DNA of 14,879 bases from Phycisphaerae bacterium (GCA_002683195.1 NYSW01000060.1:1-14879); one strand, 5' to 3'; positions 8,301 through 14,879 are shown, counted from the first letter of the stretch. Notes: generated from the sequence alone by a model not told the origin. Made by a program: numbers and translations.

Positions 8301-8844
8301 CGAGGGCGGCCAGGCAGGCGTTCACGGCGCATCGAACCTGAAGCAGGTCCTGGCAGGTCTCGATCATGAAGGCATCGACCCGGCCGTCAAGCAGGCCGCG
8401 GGCCTGCTCGGTGTAACTGGCCAGCATGAGGTCCCAGTCGGTGTGGCCAAGGCTCACCAGCTTGGTGCCGGGACCCATCGATCCCAGGACGAATCGCGGC
8501 TTTTCCGGCGTTTCGTATTTCGCGCAGGCCGCTCGCGCCAGCGCAGCCCCTTCCCGGTTCAGTCGCCGGGTGAGGGCCACCACCTCATCGTCGAATTCCG
8601 CCCCGACCAGAAGATTGGCCCCGAAGGTGTTGGTCTCGATGCAGTCGGCACCAGCTTCGAGAAACGTCTCGTGGATCCGCTGAATCATGTCCGGGCGACT
8701 GCGGGTCAGGATCTCCGAGTGGTTCTCGCGGCCCAACCAGTCCTCGTGCCGGCAATCCGAGCACGATTGGAGGCTGGTTCCCATCGCACCATCAATCACG
8801 AGAACTCGGCGGTCCAATTCGGCCAGAAACGCACTCGGTGCCAT
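5314..8844 (-). CDS. metH: Cobalamin-dependent methionine synthase
   Basis: A 1176-residue, full-length MetH. It transfers the methyl group of 5-methyltetrahydrofolate to homocysteine via methylcobalamin. The homocysteine domain (about 5-315) carries zinc ligands C230 (GLNCATGP) and C296/C297 (VGGCCGTTPEHI). The pterin-binding domain (about 343-600) includes ERTNANGSRKFK, PIMIDSTE and LGLSNISFGL. The B12 cap (about 645-722) has MKTVGEYFADGRMQLPFVL. The B12 domain (about 735-865) has DVHDIGKN with H746 as the lower cobalt ligand, followed by SGLLVKS and ILGGAALT. The C-terminal AdoMet reactivation domain (about 905-1176) ends in RYSFGYPACP, ERIGCRLTENWQIDPEQST and VVHHPAASYF. Nothing essential is missing, and the length is close to E. 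coli MetH. The frame is open to 9243, but the ATG at 8844 (MAPSAFLAELD), with AAAGGA 8 bases upstream, is the natural start; the extension would run into the neighbouring gene. A palindrome about 95 bases upstream may regulate it. Confidence 0.98.
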   Translation of the reverse strand: MAPSAFLAELDRRVLVIDGAMGTSLQSCSDCRHEDWLGRENHSEILTRSRPDMIQRIHETFLEAGADCIETNTFGANLLVGAEFDDEVVALTRRLNREGAALARAACAKYETPEKPRFVLGSMGPGTKLVSLGHTDWDLMLASYTEQARGLLDGRVDAFMIETCQDLLQVRCAVNACLAALAEAGRTVDEVPIMVSITIETTGTMLLGTDIAAAVDALRMLPIASLGLNCATGPVEMTPHVAYLCRHWDRHVSVVPNAGLPVLVDGQASYPLGPRPFADSMRRFIEEHGVSLVGGCCGTTPEHIKRLAELVGGRARPMREISPLPAGCSSLYGFTDFRQDNSFLIVAERTNANGSRKFKRLLDSEDWDGLLSMGREELRGGSHLVDLCVDFVGRDGARDMSEVARRFATGLNAPIMIDSTEAATIEAGLKRLGGKCVVNSINLEDGERRLDEICPLLKAHGAACVALTIDEDPQAGMAKTAGRKLEIASRIHELFTRKWGLDERDLLFDPLTFTIATGTEADRRLGLETLEGIKLIAERFPACGILLGLSNISFGLKPAARAVLNSVFLEHARERGLTAAIVHASKILPRTRIDEEKWLAAEWLIFDRRGTSRPEGMASDFDPLLHFIGLFPDGEVIDAGPALAELPLEERLRRHIIDGEDAGLVETLDGALEDLPPLVIVNDHLLAGMKTVGEYFADGRMQLPFVLQSAEVMKKAVAHLEPHMEKVEGDNSRGSILLATVAGDVHDIGKNLVDIILTNNGYTVHNIGIKQSAQQIVDAWRETGASAIGMSGLLVKSVTVMEENLRILNDLDISVPVILGGAALTRFHAEKRLRGIYEGRLFYGKDAFEGLRICDHLASGTLGDIDVEIEARLDKRAAAEATVEAGRSAARTRGDGATAVAAEPVPLQEVKEIPVAPFLGSRLVESVPLDEVFAFVNRTALFRGQWGLKKGSRSPEDYAAHLKEHAEPVFERLKEECRAGTVLTPKVVYGWWPANADGDDLVVFDPKDQEREIERFSFPRQAARQRRCISDYFRPVDSGERDLIGFHCVTVGDQVSQRARSLFEDDRYADYLYLHGFGVECAEALAELWHKRMRAEIGIGHQDDPMVARLFSQNYQGSRYSFGYPACPEMSDQEKLFRLLDPERIGCRLTENWQIDPEQSTSALVVHHPAASYFAV

Positions 8845-8937
8845 GATCGGAATCCTTTCCGGCTGGGCGTCCAATTCGGAAGAGCTCCCCCGAATCGCGG
8901 GAAAGAAGAGCTGGTCTGATCTCAAAACGCCCTTAAA

Positions 8938-8962
8938 CCGTTTATCCGGATGAACGGATGAA
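8938..8962. promoter_or_regulatory. Palindromic candidate operator upstream of metH
   Basis: CCGTTTATCC (8938-8947) is followed directly by GGATGAACGG (8948-8957), a 20-base dyad with a single mismatched pair. The unit CGGATGAA occurs twice in tandem (8947-8954 and 8955-8962), and its near copy TTTATCCG sits inverted at 8941-8948. There are thus three copies of CGGATRAA within 22 bases. The site is 94-119 bases upstream of the metH start, a usual place for an operator. ArsR-family SAH/SAM-responsive regulators (SahR, SamR) are known to control metH and ahcY in other phyla. Whether this is their type of site is inference. Confidence 0.5.
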
Positions 8963-9102
8963 GATACTGAGAAGATTACCGGGCGAAGCGGCGAAACGCC
9001 AATCACCACCGATGACCAACCACTCATCCAGCCCAATGAGCACCGGTGAAAAAAGAGCTCCGAGGATCCGAAGTAGAATCGCGGCCTCGTCTCTGGAACG
9101 CG

Positions 9103-9119
9103 ACAAGGCCGATCCTTGT
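9103..9119. promoter_or_regulatory. Dyad upstream of the S41 peptidase gene
   Basis: ACAAGG (9103-9108) and CCTTGT (9114-9119) form a perfect 6-bp inverted repeat around a 5-base centre, 41 bases before the ATG at 9161. It could be an operator or a leader hairpin of the five-gene run that begins here. A repeat of this size can arise by chance, so the call is weak. Confidence 0.25.
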
Positions 9120-9160
9120 AGATCCAGGAATCACTTGAGCCTTCCGGGGGAATCTCACCA

Positions 9161-10579
9161 ATGAAGCGTTCCATTCTCAGATCCATGAGGGCTGGCGGCA
9201 TCCTGCCCGCGAGCCTGCTGGCAAGCGGCTGCACCAGCCCCACCCTCGAATCCGATCCATCCTCCGAGGTGACCGGAGACCGCCCCGGGGCGCCGACCTC
9301 GACTGCCTATGCCACGTTTGACGAGGTGTGGTCGACCGTGGACACGATGCACTTCGACCCTGATCACAACGGGGTCGACTGGGACGCGATGCGGCTTGAA
9401 TACCGACCAAGGATCGAGGACACCAGGAACGATGAAGATGTCCGCGTGGTGCTTCGGGAAATGCTGGCGGAACTCGGTCAGACCCACTTCATGATCATGC
9501 CGGGCGAGACGAGCGGATCGACGGACGACTCGAAGGATTCATCATCCGGGGGATCGGGGACCGCGGGCCTCCACTTCGGCTGGCTCGGCGAAGAAGCCAT
9601 CGTGACCGCGGTCCGACCGGGATCGCCGGCGGGCGAGGCCGGGATTCGGTCGGGTTGGATTCTCGACAAGATCAATGAAGATCCGATTGGCGACCGACTC
9701 GCCGCGCTGCGCCGGTTCTCTCTGGAATCCAAGTCTCCGATGGCGGATTACGAATCGCTCGCCCGACTCAACGCCCGCCTGACGGCTCCGATCGGCGAAA
9801 CCGTCGACTTCGAGTTCCGAGACGGAGACGACACCCTCGTCCGCAAGCAGATCACCTTCGTGAAACCCGAGGGCATCCCGGTCCGATTCGGCCTGCTTCC
9901 GGAGACGAACACCCTGACCGAAAGCCGGGTTCTGACTCCGGAAGAATTGGAGAATTGGGGCGTCCGACCCGGGCCGGACGGCTGGCCCGAGATCGTCCAG
10001 CTCTCCTTCAACATCTGGATGTTTCCAATCCTCGTTCCGATCGCGGAAACGGTCGACGCCCATCGAGATGCCGATGGTTTCGTGATCGACCTCCGTGGAA
10101 ATCCGGGCGGACTGGGAGGCCTCGCCATGGGAGTGGCGGGCCATTTCCTCGCCGAGCCCGAGAGTCTCGGACGACTCGAGCAACGCGACGTCTCGATGGA
10201 ATTCAAGGTGAATCCCCAGCGTGCGACCTCCGACGGCCGACTGGTCGATCCCTTTGCCGGCCCGGTCGTGATCGTGACCGATCGCATGAGCGCCAGCACC
10301 TCGGAAGTCTTCGCCGCCGGACTCCAACAACTGAACCGGGCCACCGTGGTCGGCCGCCCGTCCGCCGGCGCCGCCCTCCCCGCCCACCTGACCCTGCTCC
10401 CCAACGGGGACACGTTCATGTTCGCGGTGGCCGACTTCATCGGCCCCGCGGGACACAGCATCGAAGGGATCGGCGTCCAACCCGATCGAGTCGTGGCCAT
10501 CGATCGACGCCGATTGCTGGCCGAAGGCGACCCGGATCTCGCCGAAGCGGTCCGGTCGATCCTCGAGTCACCCGAATGA
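9161..10579 (+). CDS. Tricorn-type S41 peptidase with PDZ domain, predicted lipoprotein
   Basis: A 472-residue S41-family serine peptidase, predicted to be exported. A basic n-region and short hydrophobic stretch end in LLASGC; C24 could be lipidated, although the lipobox has Ala at -3 rather than Leu. The order is an N-terminal helical domain (about 50-115), a Ser/Gly/Asp-rich linker (116-133), a PDZ domain (about 135-235, GLHFGWLGEEAIVTAVRP, SPAGEAGIRSGWILDKIN) and the S41 core (about 275-450). The core shows GFVIDLRGNPGG, DRMSASTSEVFAAG with likely nucleophile S379, and GIGVQPD. CtpA-type enzymes carry Lys 25 residues after the Ser; here that position is A404. Instead, LAELGQTHF provides H109 and IEGIGVQPD provides E435, the pattern of the tricorn/IRBP branch. 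The start has GGGGGA about 11 bases upstream. The gene heads a tight run of plus-strand genes; its substrate is unknown. Confidence 0.88.
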   Translation: MKRSILRSMRAGGILPASLLASGCTSPTLESDPSSEVTGDRPGAPTSTAYATFDEVWSTVDTMHFDPDHNGVDWDAMRLEYRPRIEDTRNDEDVRVVLREMLAELGQTHFMIMPGETSGSTDDSKDSSSGGSGTAGLHFGWLGEEAIVTAVRPGSPAGEAGIRSGWILDKINEDPIGDRLAALRRFSLESKSPMADYESLARLNARLTAPIGETVDFEFRDGDDTLVRKQITFVKPEGIPVRFGLLPETNTLTESRVLTPEELENWGVRPGPDGWPEIVQLSFNIWMFPILVPIAETVDAHRDADGFVIDLRGNPGGLGGLAMGVAGHFLAEPESLGRLEQRDVSMEFKVNPQRATSDGRLVDPFAGPVVIVTDRMSASTSEVFAAGLQQLNRATVVGRPSAGAALPAHLTLLPNGDTFMFAVADFIGPAGHSIEGIGVQPDRVVAIDRRRLLAEGDPDLAEAVRSILESPE

Positions 10580-10611
10580 ATCACTTCTTTTGTCTTGAAA
10601 GGCCCCTGCCC

Positions 10612-11487
10612 ATGCGTCATCGACTGACCATCACGATCCTCACCGGACTCATCCTCGGCGGCGTCTCTTCGACCGCCCTGGCCCAGGACGGCGTCAACGA
10701 CGGAACTTCGGAGAAGGCAACCGCTCCCCTTCCGGAACCGAAGGTCATCGTCGATCGAATGATCGACTTCTACGGCGGCAAGAAGGCATTCAAGGACATC
10801 CCTCCTTTCACCGCCATCGGCCAGATCGCGATCCCCGCGATGAACATCAGTGGGAAGATGACCACCTGGACGGCACCGCCGAACCTGATGAAGGTTGAAA
10901 TGGACATGCCCGGCATCGGCAAGACCCTCACCGGATTCGACGGCAAGGTCGGCTGGTCCATCGACCCGAACCGTGGCCCGTCCCTGATGGAGGGCCCGAT
11001 GCTCGACGAAATCCGTCGCGAAGCGACCCGAACGTCGGAAATCGACATTCTCACCTACTACGACTCTGCCAAGGTCACCGGGCGCGAGACGTTCAATGAT
11101 GTCGCATGCGTGGTTCTCGAACTTCGCAAGGGTGACGTCCTGACCACTCGCCTGCTGGAGGAGACCACCGGCCGGCCGATCGCCACTCGCACCAAGATGC
11201 CCACCCCCATGGGTGAAATCCCGGCCACCACGATCTTCGATACCTGGATCAAGGCTGGAAACGTTCAAACTCCGGGCAAGACCATCATTCAGGTGATGAA
11301 CATCGAACAGGTGCTCACCATCGACAAGGTGACCCCCGGCGAGATCGCTCCGGCGATCTTCGAGCTTCCGCCCGCCATTGCAGCGCTCGAGAAGGCGCGG
11401 CAGGCCGAGAAGAAGACGGAGGCCGAGAACGCCGCCAAGGCTTCCGACACCAAGGAAGCATTGCCTTCGGCGAGCGAAGGCAAGTGA
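10612..11487 (+). CDS. Exported LolA-like (outer-membrane lipoprotein-sorting-like) protein
   Basis: A 291-residue protein with a clear signal peptide (MRHRLTITILTGLILGGVSS..ALAQ, cleavage after A-L-A, about residue 24). The mature part follows a LolA-like half-barrel pattern: PEPKVIVDRMIDFYGGKKAF, then PPNLMKVEMDMPGIG, GFDGKVGWSIDPNRGPSLMEG, and IEQVLTIDKV before FELPPAIAAL. Similar domains occur as stand-alone periplasmic proteins or fused to M16 peptidases in other bacteria. The C-terminal 40 residues are a Lys/Glu/Ala-rich tail (EKARQAEKKTEAENAAKA). Start chosen at 10612 with AAAGG 9 bases upstream. An upstream ATG at 10576 overlaps the previous stop codon as ATGA and is a possible alternative that would hide the signal peptide behind 12 extra residues. 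The gene overlaps the next gene by 4 bases. I infer it handles a lipid or lipoprotein, or a substrate of the adjacent transporter; no specific role can be shown. Confidence 0.8.
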   Translation: MRHRLTITILTGLILGGVSSTALAQDGVNDGTSEKATAPLPEPKVIVDRMIDFYGGKKAFKDIPPFTAIGQIAIPAMNISGKMTTWTAPPNLMKVEMDMPGIGKTLTGFDGKVGWSIDPNRGPSLMEGPMLDEIRREATRTSEIDILTYYDSAKVTGRETFNDVACVVLELRKGDVLTTRLLEETTGRPIATRTKMPTPMGEIPATTIFDTWIKAGNVQTPGKTIIQVMNIEQVLTIDKVTPGEIAPAIFELPPAIAALEKARQAEKKTEAENAAKASDTKEALPSASEGK

Positions 11488-12440
11488 CCAGCTGCATCGA
11501 TCTTTCGGGTGTCGCGAAACGCTTCGGTCGCACCGAAGCGGTTCGCGACCTCGATCTGCAGGTGCCCTCGGGATCGTTGTGCGGCTTTCTCGGTCCCAAC
11601 GGAGCCGGGAAGAGCACGACGATCCGGATGATCATGTCGATCATCCGGCCGGACGCCGGCAGGCTTCGGGTCCTCGACGGCGACGCCCTCGATCACAAGG
11701 ACCGGATCGGATACCTGCCCGAAGAACGAGGCGTCTACCGCAAGATGCGGGTCGGCGACTACCTTCGGTACATCGGCCGATTGAAGGGGGTCGAGTCCGC
11801 CCGCCTTCCGAAGATCATCGCGGATGCGCTGGAACGGATCGAACTGCCCGGCGTCGCTCGCAAACGATGCGAGGAACTCAGCAAGGGAATGCAGCAAAAA
11901 GTGCAGTTCCTCGCCGCGATCATCCACGACCCCGAGCTGATCATTCTCGACGAACCGTTCTCGGGGCTTGATCCCGTCAACGCCATGCTGCTCAACGATC
12001 TGATCCGGGAACTGCACGACCAGGGACGGACCATCCTGTTCTCGACCCATGTACTGCACCAGGCCGAACGGATGTGCGATCGAATCGTCATGATCGATCG
12101 AGGCCGGAAGGTCCTGGACGACCGGCTCGACCGAATTCGGGAACGATTCGATCCCCGAACCATCGTGGTCGAGACGCTTGGCGATTCGAAGACCATCGAA
12201 TCGGTCCTGCGAACGGCACCGGAAGTCGAATCCGTGACGATCGACGCCGAAGGTCGTGTTCACGCCCGACTCCGCAACCTCGCCGATGCGGATCGGATCA
12301 TGGAGCTCGCGGTCCAGAACGGACCCCTTCGCAGCGTCGGCCGGGCGAAGACCACCCTTGACGAAGTCTTCATCGATCTCGTCGGCCGCCCCGATCAGAC
12401 CGACACCACCGGCGCGGAGACGGAGTCCATTCATGTTTGA
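11484..12440 (+). CDS. ABC transporter ATP-binding protein, NatA/ABC-2 type
   Basis: A 318-residue ABC ATPase that powers an ABC-2 type exporter at the inner membrane. Visible motifs are Walker A GPNGAGKST (37-45), the Q-loop region IGYLPEERGVY (Gln replaced by Glu, as is usual in NatA-like proteins), the signature LSKGMQQK (132-139), Walker B LIILDEPFSGLDP (152-164, E157 catalytic) and the H-loop STHV (H189). A C-terminal domain of about 90 residues ends in KTTLDEVFIDLVG, typical of this group. The GTG start overlaps the preceding stop as GTGA, and the last 8 bases overlap the permease start, so the three central genes are probably translationally coupled. NatA-type proteins include Na+ exporters, but the substrate cannot be told from sequence. 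Confidence 0.95.
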   Translation: MTSCIDLSGVAKRFGRTEAVRDLDLQVPSGSLCGFLGPNGAGKSTTIRMIMSIIRPDAGRLRVLDGDALDHKDRIGYLPEERGVYRKMRVGDYLRYIGRLKGVESARLPKIIADALERIELPGVARKRCEELSKGMQQKVQFLAAIIHDPELIILDEPFSGLDPVNAMLLNDLIRELHDQGRTILFSTHVLHQAERMCDRIVMIDRGRKVLDDRLDRIRERFDPRTIVVETLGDSKTIESVLRTAPEVESVTIDAEGRVHARLRNLADADRIMELAVQNGPLRSVGRAKTTLDEVFIDLVGRPDQTDTTGAETESIHV

Positions 12441-13812
12441 TGGCAACCTCGGAAAGATCGCGACCATCGCGTGGCGTGAGTTCCGGCACACCGCACTGAC
12501 CAAGTCCTTCATCTTCGGGGCGGTCGCCCTCCCTTTCCTGATGGGCGGCGCTCTCCTGCTTCTGCCGCTGCTCCTGGCCAGTCAGTCCGAGCCGCTGGCC
12601 GGAACGGTGGCGGTGGTCGACCCGACCGGGCGATTCGCGCCGACCTTCGACGCCCTCGTGATCGAGCGGCTGGAGCGAGACGGCTCCGCGGAAGCCGCTG
12701 ACGTCATGCGACGACTGGGGATCGACGACAAGACGGGCATCATCGGCCAGAGTCTCGCCCAGGCCGGCCAGGACGACTACGGCGAGGTGACGGCGACCGG
12801 ATTCACTTCGAACGATGCCGAAACGATCGAACGACTGAAGACCGAGGCCCGGGAGGGTGAATGGCTCGCCGTCGCGATCGTGCCTTCCCCACAGATCAAC
12901 CCCGCGTCGAGCTCCGACGAGGATCTCCCCGACATCGAGCTCTTCCTCCCCCGCTCCACCTCTCCCGGACATACCAACGAACTCGAAGGCCTCGTCCGTT
13001 CCGCGACGGTCCGTACCCGTTTCATCGCCGCCGGCAAAGACTTCGAACAGGTTCAGACGATGCTCGATCGGCCTTCGATCGACGTCCGGCGTTTCGGCGA
13101 AGACGGCACCGCCGACGCCGAGGAATCGAAGTTGCGGATGGTCGTGCCGTTCGGCTTCATGATGCTGCTCTGGATCGCGACCTTCACCACCGGAAACTTC
13201 CTGCTCACCTCGACGATCGAGGAGAAGTCGAACAAGGTGATCGAAGTCGTGCTCAGCGCCGTTGGACCGCTGCAACTGCTCTGGGGCAAGATCCTCGGCC
13301 TCGCCCTCGTGTCGCTGGTGATCCTGGTCACCTACGGCGGGCTCGCGATCGCTTCGCTCACCGCTCTGGCCCTGACCGATCTGCTCGCATGGAGCACCCT
13401 CGCGTGGGCGGTGATCTTCTTCCTGATCGCCTACTTCACCGTCGCGGCCCTGATGGCGGCGATCGGCAGCGCCGTCAACGAACTCAGCGAAGCCCAGACC
13501 TTCATGGCCCCGGTGATGATCATCATGATCCTGCCGATGCTTCTATCGGCCCCGATCGCGGAGAATCCCGACGGCACCCTCGCGACGGTCAGCAGCATGC
13601 TGCCGCCGATCCTCCCCTTCGCGATGGTCATGCGAATGGGGGCCGCGACGGAACCGATCCCGATCTGGCAGATGCTGCTCTCGACCGGACTCGGCGTCAT
13701 GTCCGTCGCCGCCCTGGTCTGGGCGGCCTCGCGGATCTTCCGAGTGGGCATTCTGATGCAGGGCAAGCCGCCCTCCCCGCTCGAGCTTCTCCGCTGGATC
13801 CGACAGTCGTGA
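12433..13812 (+). CDS. ABC-2 type transporter permease, NatB-like
   Basis: A 459-residue membrane protein, the transmembrane partner of the preceding ATPase. One N-terminal membrane helix (about 27-50) is followed by a large domain outside the membrane (about 51-232). Five or six helices follow in the C-terminal half (about 235-259, 285-312, 320-345, 356-374, possibly 390-402, and 412-434). The motif STIEEKSNKVIEVVLSAVGP at 260-279, just after the second helix, is the classic ABC-2/NatB coupling segment. The ATG at 12433 has GGAG 7 bases upstream and overlaps the ATPase stop by 8 bases. The frame is open back to 12256, but that extension lies inside the ATPase gene and is not needed. The predicted role is export; the substrate is unknown. 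Confidence 0.93.
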   Translation: MFDGNLGKIATIAWREFRHTALTKSFIFGAVALPFLMGGALLLLPLLLASQSEPLAGTVAVVDPTGRFAPTFDALVIERLERDGSAEAADVMRRLGIDDKTGIIGQSLAQAGQDDYGEVTATGFTSNDAETIERLKTEAREGEWLAVAIVPSPQINPASSSDEDLPDIELFLPRSTSPGHTNELEGLVRSATVRTRFIAAGKDFEQVQTMLDRPSIDVRRFGEDGTADAEESKLRMVVPFGFMMLLWIATFTTGNFLLTSTIEEKSNKVIEVVLSAVGPLQLLWGKILGLALVSLVILVTYGGLAIASLTALALTDLLAWSTLAWAVIFFLIAYFTVAALMAAIGSAVNELSEAQTFMAPVMIIMILPMLLSAPIAENPDGTLATVSSMLPPILPFAMVMRMGAATEPIPIWQMLLSTGLGVMSVAALVWAASRIFRVGILMQGKPPSPLELLRWIRQS

Positions 13813-13825
13813 GGTCCATCGAGTG

Positions 13826-14879
13826 ATGGACTGGGCCGCCTGGCAACCCTGGGTGATCGGAGGCCTCGCAGCCGGCCTCATCGTCTGGTTCGTCAGCCGG
13901 GCACTCTTCGCGGACACCGCCAGGAACGGACCCCGGTGTCTCAAATGCGGCCATCCTTTTCTTCCCGATCAGGGACTGGTCTGCACCGAGTGCGGCTGGA
14001 CCGCCGGCACGCCGGAAGATCTGCTTCGGACTCGAAGACACTGGGGCAAAGCGGCCGCAGGCCTGACCATCATGCTCGGAGCCGCCACCGTGGTCCGGGT
14101 CGCGGCGACCGGTGGCAATCCACTGATCCTCGCTCCGAATCAACTGCTCACGGTGATTCTTCGATTCGATCCCATCGGCGTCGGTGGTCCCGGTCCGATC
14201 TCCACCGAACTGGAACGCCGGCTCCTTGAAGCGGAAGACGACGACCCCCTGATCCGATCGCTGGTCGAGGCCGTGGTGGCCGGTGACTTCGGCTCAACGC
14301 CGGGCAGCGATGCATGGTTCCAACGCTACGGCCCACTCGCCAACCGCCTTCGTGACGGCTTCGTGCCCCTTGATTCCGAGGCGGGCCGCCTCCTGGCGAC
14401 GCTGCCACCCGGCGTGGCGATCGGCACGCCCGCGATCTGGCCGTCGGATCAATCGACACCTGCCACCCTCGAACTACGGGACCGCTGGCCGATCGGGGTC
14501 GAGGCCATCGTCGAGTTGCGGTGGTCTGACGCCGAGGACTCCGAGCCGATCGAACGGATCGGCTACCGGAATCTCTCATCCAATCGTCGTCGGCACGAGT
14601 TCCTCCTGCCCCCCGCTGCGGACTGGCCAGCCCATGACCAGATCGAAGTGTCGATCTCCACCCGCCCGATGCCCGACCGGGTGACCGAAGGGGTGAGGAG
14701 CGGCGTGGCCGTGGAGACCGATGACCAGCGATCGAATCTCGCCCCGAACGCAACGACCCGATTCCGTAAGAACGTCACCCGCCCCACGTCGCCTCCCGAT
14801 TCAAGGCTGCTGGCCTGGAATGGAGATGAAGCGTCCGACGCGTCGATCACCGCCGTCTTCGACCAGGGCCTTCGACGCT
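13826..14879 (+). CDS. Membrane protein with zinc ribbon, partial at the right edge
   Basis: A reading frame open from the ATG at 13826 to the window end, at least 351 codons with no stop. It begins MDWAAWQPWVIGGLAAGLIV, a membrane helix at about residues 8-27. A zinc ribbon follows with C38, C41, C53 and C56 (RCLKCGHPF, VCTECGWTA), then a second likely helix at about 75-95 (KAAAGLTIMLGAATVV). The rest is a long soluble region without a domain I recognise; one stretch reads like beta strands (ATLELRDRWPIGVEAIVELR). Double-CxxC ribbons beside membrane helices are common in planctomycete proteins of unknown function. It starts 13 bases after the permease stop, so it is probably in the same transcription unit. 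GAGG at 13811-13814 is a distant ribosome binding site; a GTG at 13823 is an alternative start. The C-terminus is outside the window, so function and full length cannot be judged. Confidence 0.78.
   Translation, partial: MDWAAWQPWVIGGLAAGLIVWFVSRALFADTARNGPRCLKCGHPFLPDQGLVCTECGWTAGTPEDLLRTRRHWGKAAAGLTIMLGAATVVRVAATGGNPLILAPNQLLTVILRFDPIGVGGPGPISTELERRLLEAEDDDPLIRSLVEAVVAGDFGSTPGSDAWFQRYGPLANRLRDGFVPLDSEAGRLLATLPPGVAIGTPAIWPSDQSTPATLELRDRWPIGVEAIVELRWSDAEDSEPIERIGYRNLSSNRRRHEFLLPPAADWPAHDQIEVSISTRPMPDRVTEGVRSGVAVETDDQRSNLAPNATTRFRKNVTRPTSPPDSRLLAWNGDEASDASITAVFDQGLRR

Larger units (their letters stand above)
8845..9160. other. Divergent intergenic region between metH and the S41 peptidase gene
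   Basis: This 316-base spacer must hold promoters for both directions. Visible elements are the metH ribosome binding site (AAAGGA, plus 8853-8858), a 20-base near-palindrome with adjoining tandem repeat (8938-8962), an 8-base palindrome CACCGGTG followed by an A run (9041-9048), and a dyad ACAAGG/CCTTGT (9103-9119). I could not place convincing -35/-10 boxes. I looked on the minus strand for cobalamin, SAM and SAH riboswitch hallmarks and found none I could defend. A short plus-strand frame from 8958 to 9164 has no clear ribosome binding site and no recognisable product. Confidence 0.6.

Noticed and set aside
8845..9160. A cobalamin, SAM or SAH riboswitch before metH.
   Set aside because: I searched the minus strand by eye for a B12 box, the SAM-I core and the SAH core and found no convincing match. 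A covariance search with Infernal would settle this.
8958..9164. A 68-residue plus-strand frame in the intergenic region.
   Set aside because: It has no ribosome binding site, its composition is Arg/Ser/Pro-rich, and it starts inside the palindromic repeat and overlaps the next gene start.
8845..9243. An N-terminal extension of MetH by 133 residues.
   Set aside because: The extension overlaps the start of the divergent peptidase gene, contains the palindrome and looks unconserved. The ATG at 8844 has a good ribosome binding site and gives the normal MetH N-terminus.
9748..11268. Long minus-strand open frame opposite the S41 and LolA-like genes.
   Set aside because: Both plus-strand genes have clear motifs and signal peptides. 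The antisense translation is low-complexity and has no recognisable domain.
11289..12512. A 407-codon minus-strand open frame opposite the ABC ATPase.
   Set aside because: The ATPase motifs on the plus strand are complete, so this is a shadow frame.

Overview
This window looks like ordinary chromosomal DNA from a high-GC Gram-negative-type bacterium, most likely a planctomycete (possibly a Phycisphaerae-like marine lineage). The hints are a membrane protein with a CxxC/CxxC zinc ribbon, a secreted degenerate ClpP/NfeD-fold protein, LolA-like and tricorn-type S41 envelope proteins, and a full-length cobalamin-dependent methionine synthase. The lineage call is an inference from gene style, not from a marker gene. 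I see no rRNA, tRNA, CRISPR array, transposase or phage gene.

Left part, 1-3403: a gene-free edge holds a candidate intrinsic terminator reading leftward. Next come a ribonuclease D gene (335-1630, minus) and, divergent from it, a secreted ClpP/SppA/NfeD-fold protein (1786-3102, plus) that seems to have lost the nucleophilic serine. This gene converges, with only 10 bases between, on a small acidic protein of unknown function (3113-3403, minus).

Middle, 3534-8844, minus strand: metH encodes a complete methionine synthase with homocysteine, folate, B12 and reactivation modules. Downstream, 82 bases after its stop, lies a receiver-GAF-HD-GYP protein. Its cyclic-di-GMP phosphodiesterase residues are intact, but its receiver has lost the phosphoacceptor Asp, the switch Thr/Ser and the conserved Lys. 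The 316-base divergent spacer upstream of metH carries a striking near-perfect 20-base palindrome built from repeated CGGATRAA units, a good candidate operator for metH.

Right part, 9161-14879, plus strand: a tightly packed run of five genes that looks like one transcription unit. It encodes a tricorn-type S41 peptidase with a candidate lipoprotein signal, an exported LolA-like protein, a NatA-type ABC ATPase, a NatB-type ABC-2 permease, and a zinc-ribbon membrane protein that continues past the window edge. GTGA and 8-base overlaps in the middle suggest translational coupling. Together they look like an envelope or export module; the substrate is unknown.

I did not find a clear new defence or mobile system. 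The observations most worth following are the pseudo-receiver of the HD-GYP protein, the metH palindrome, the serine-less NfeD-like protein and the five-gene envelope module.
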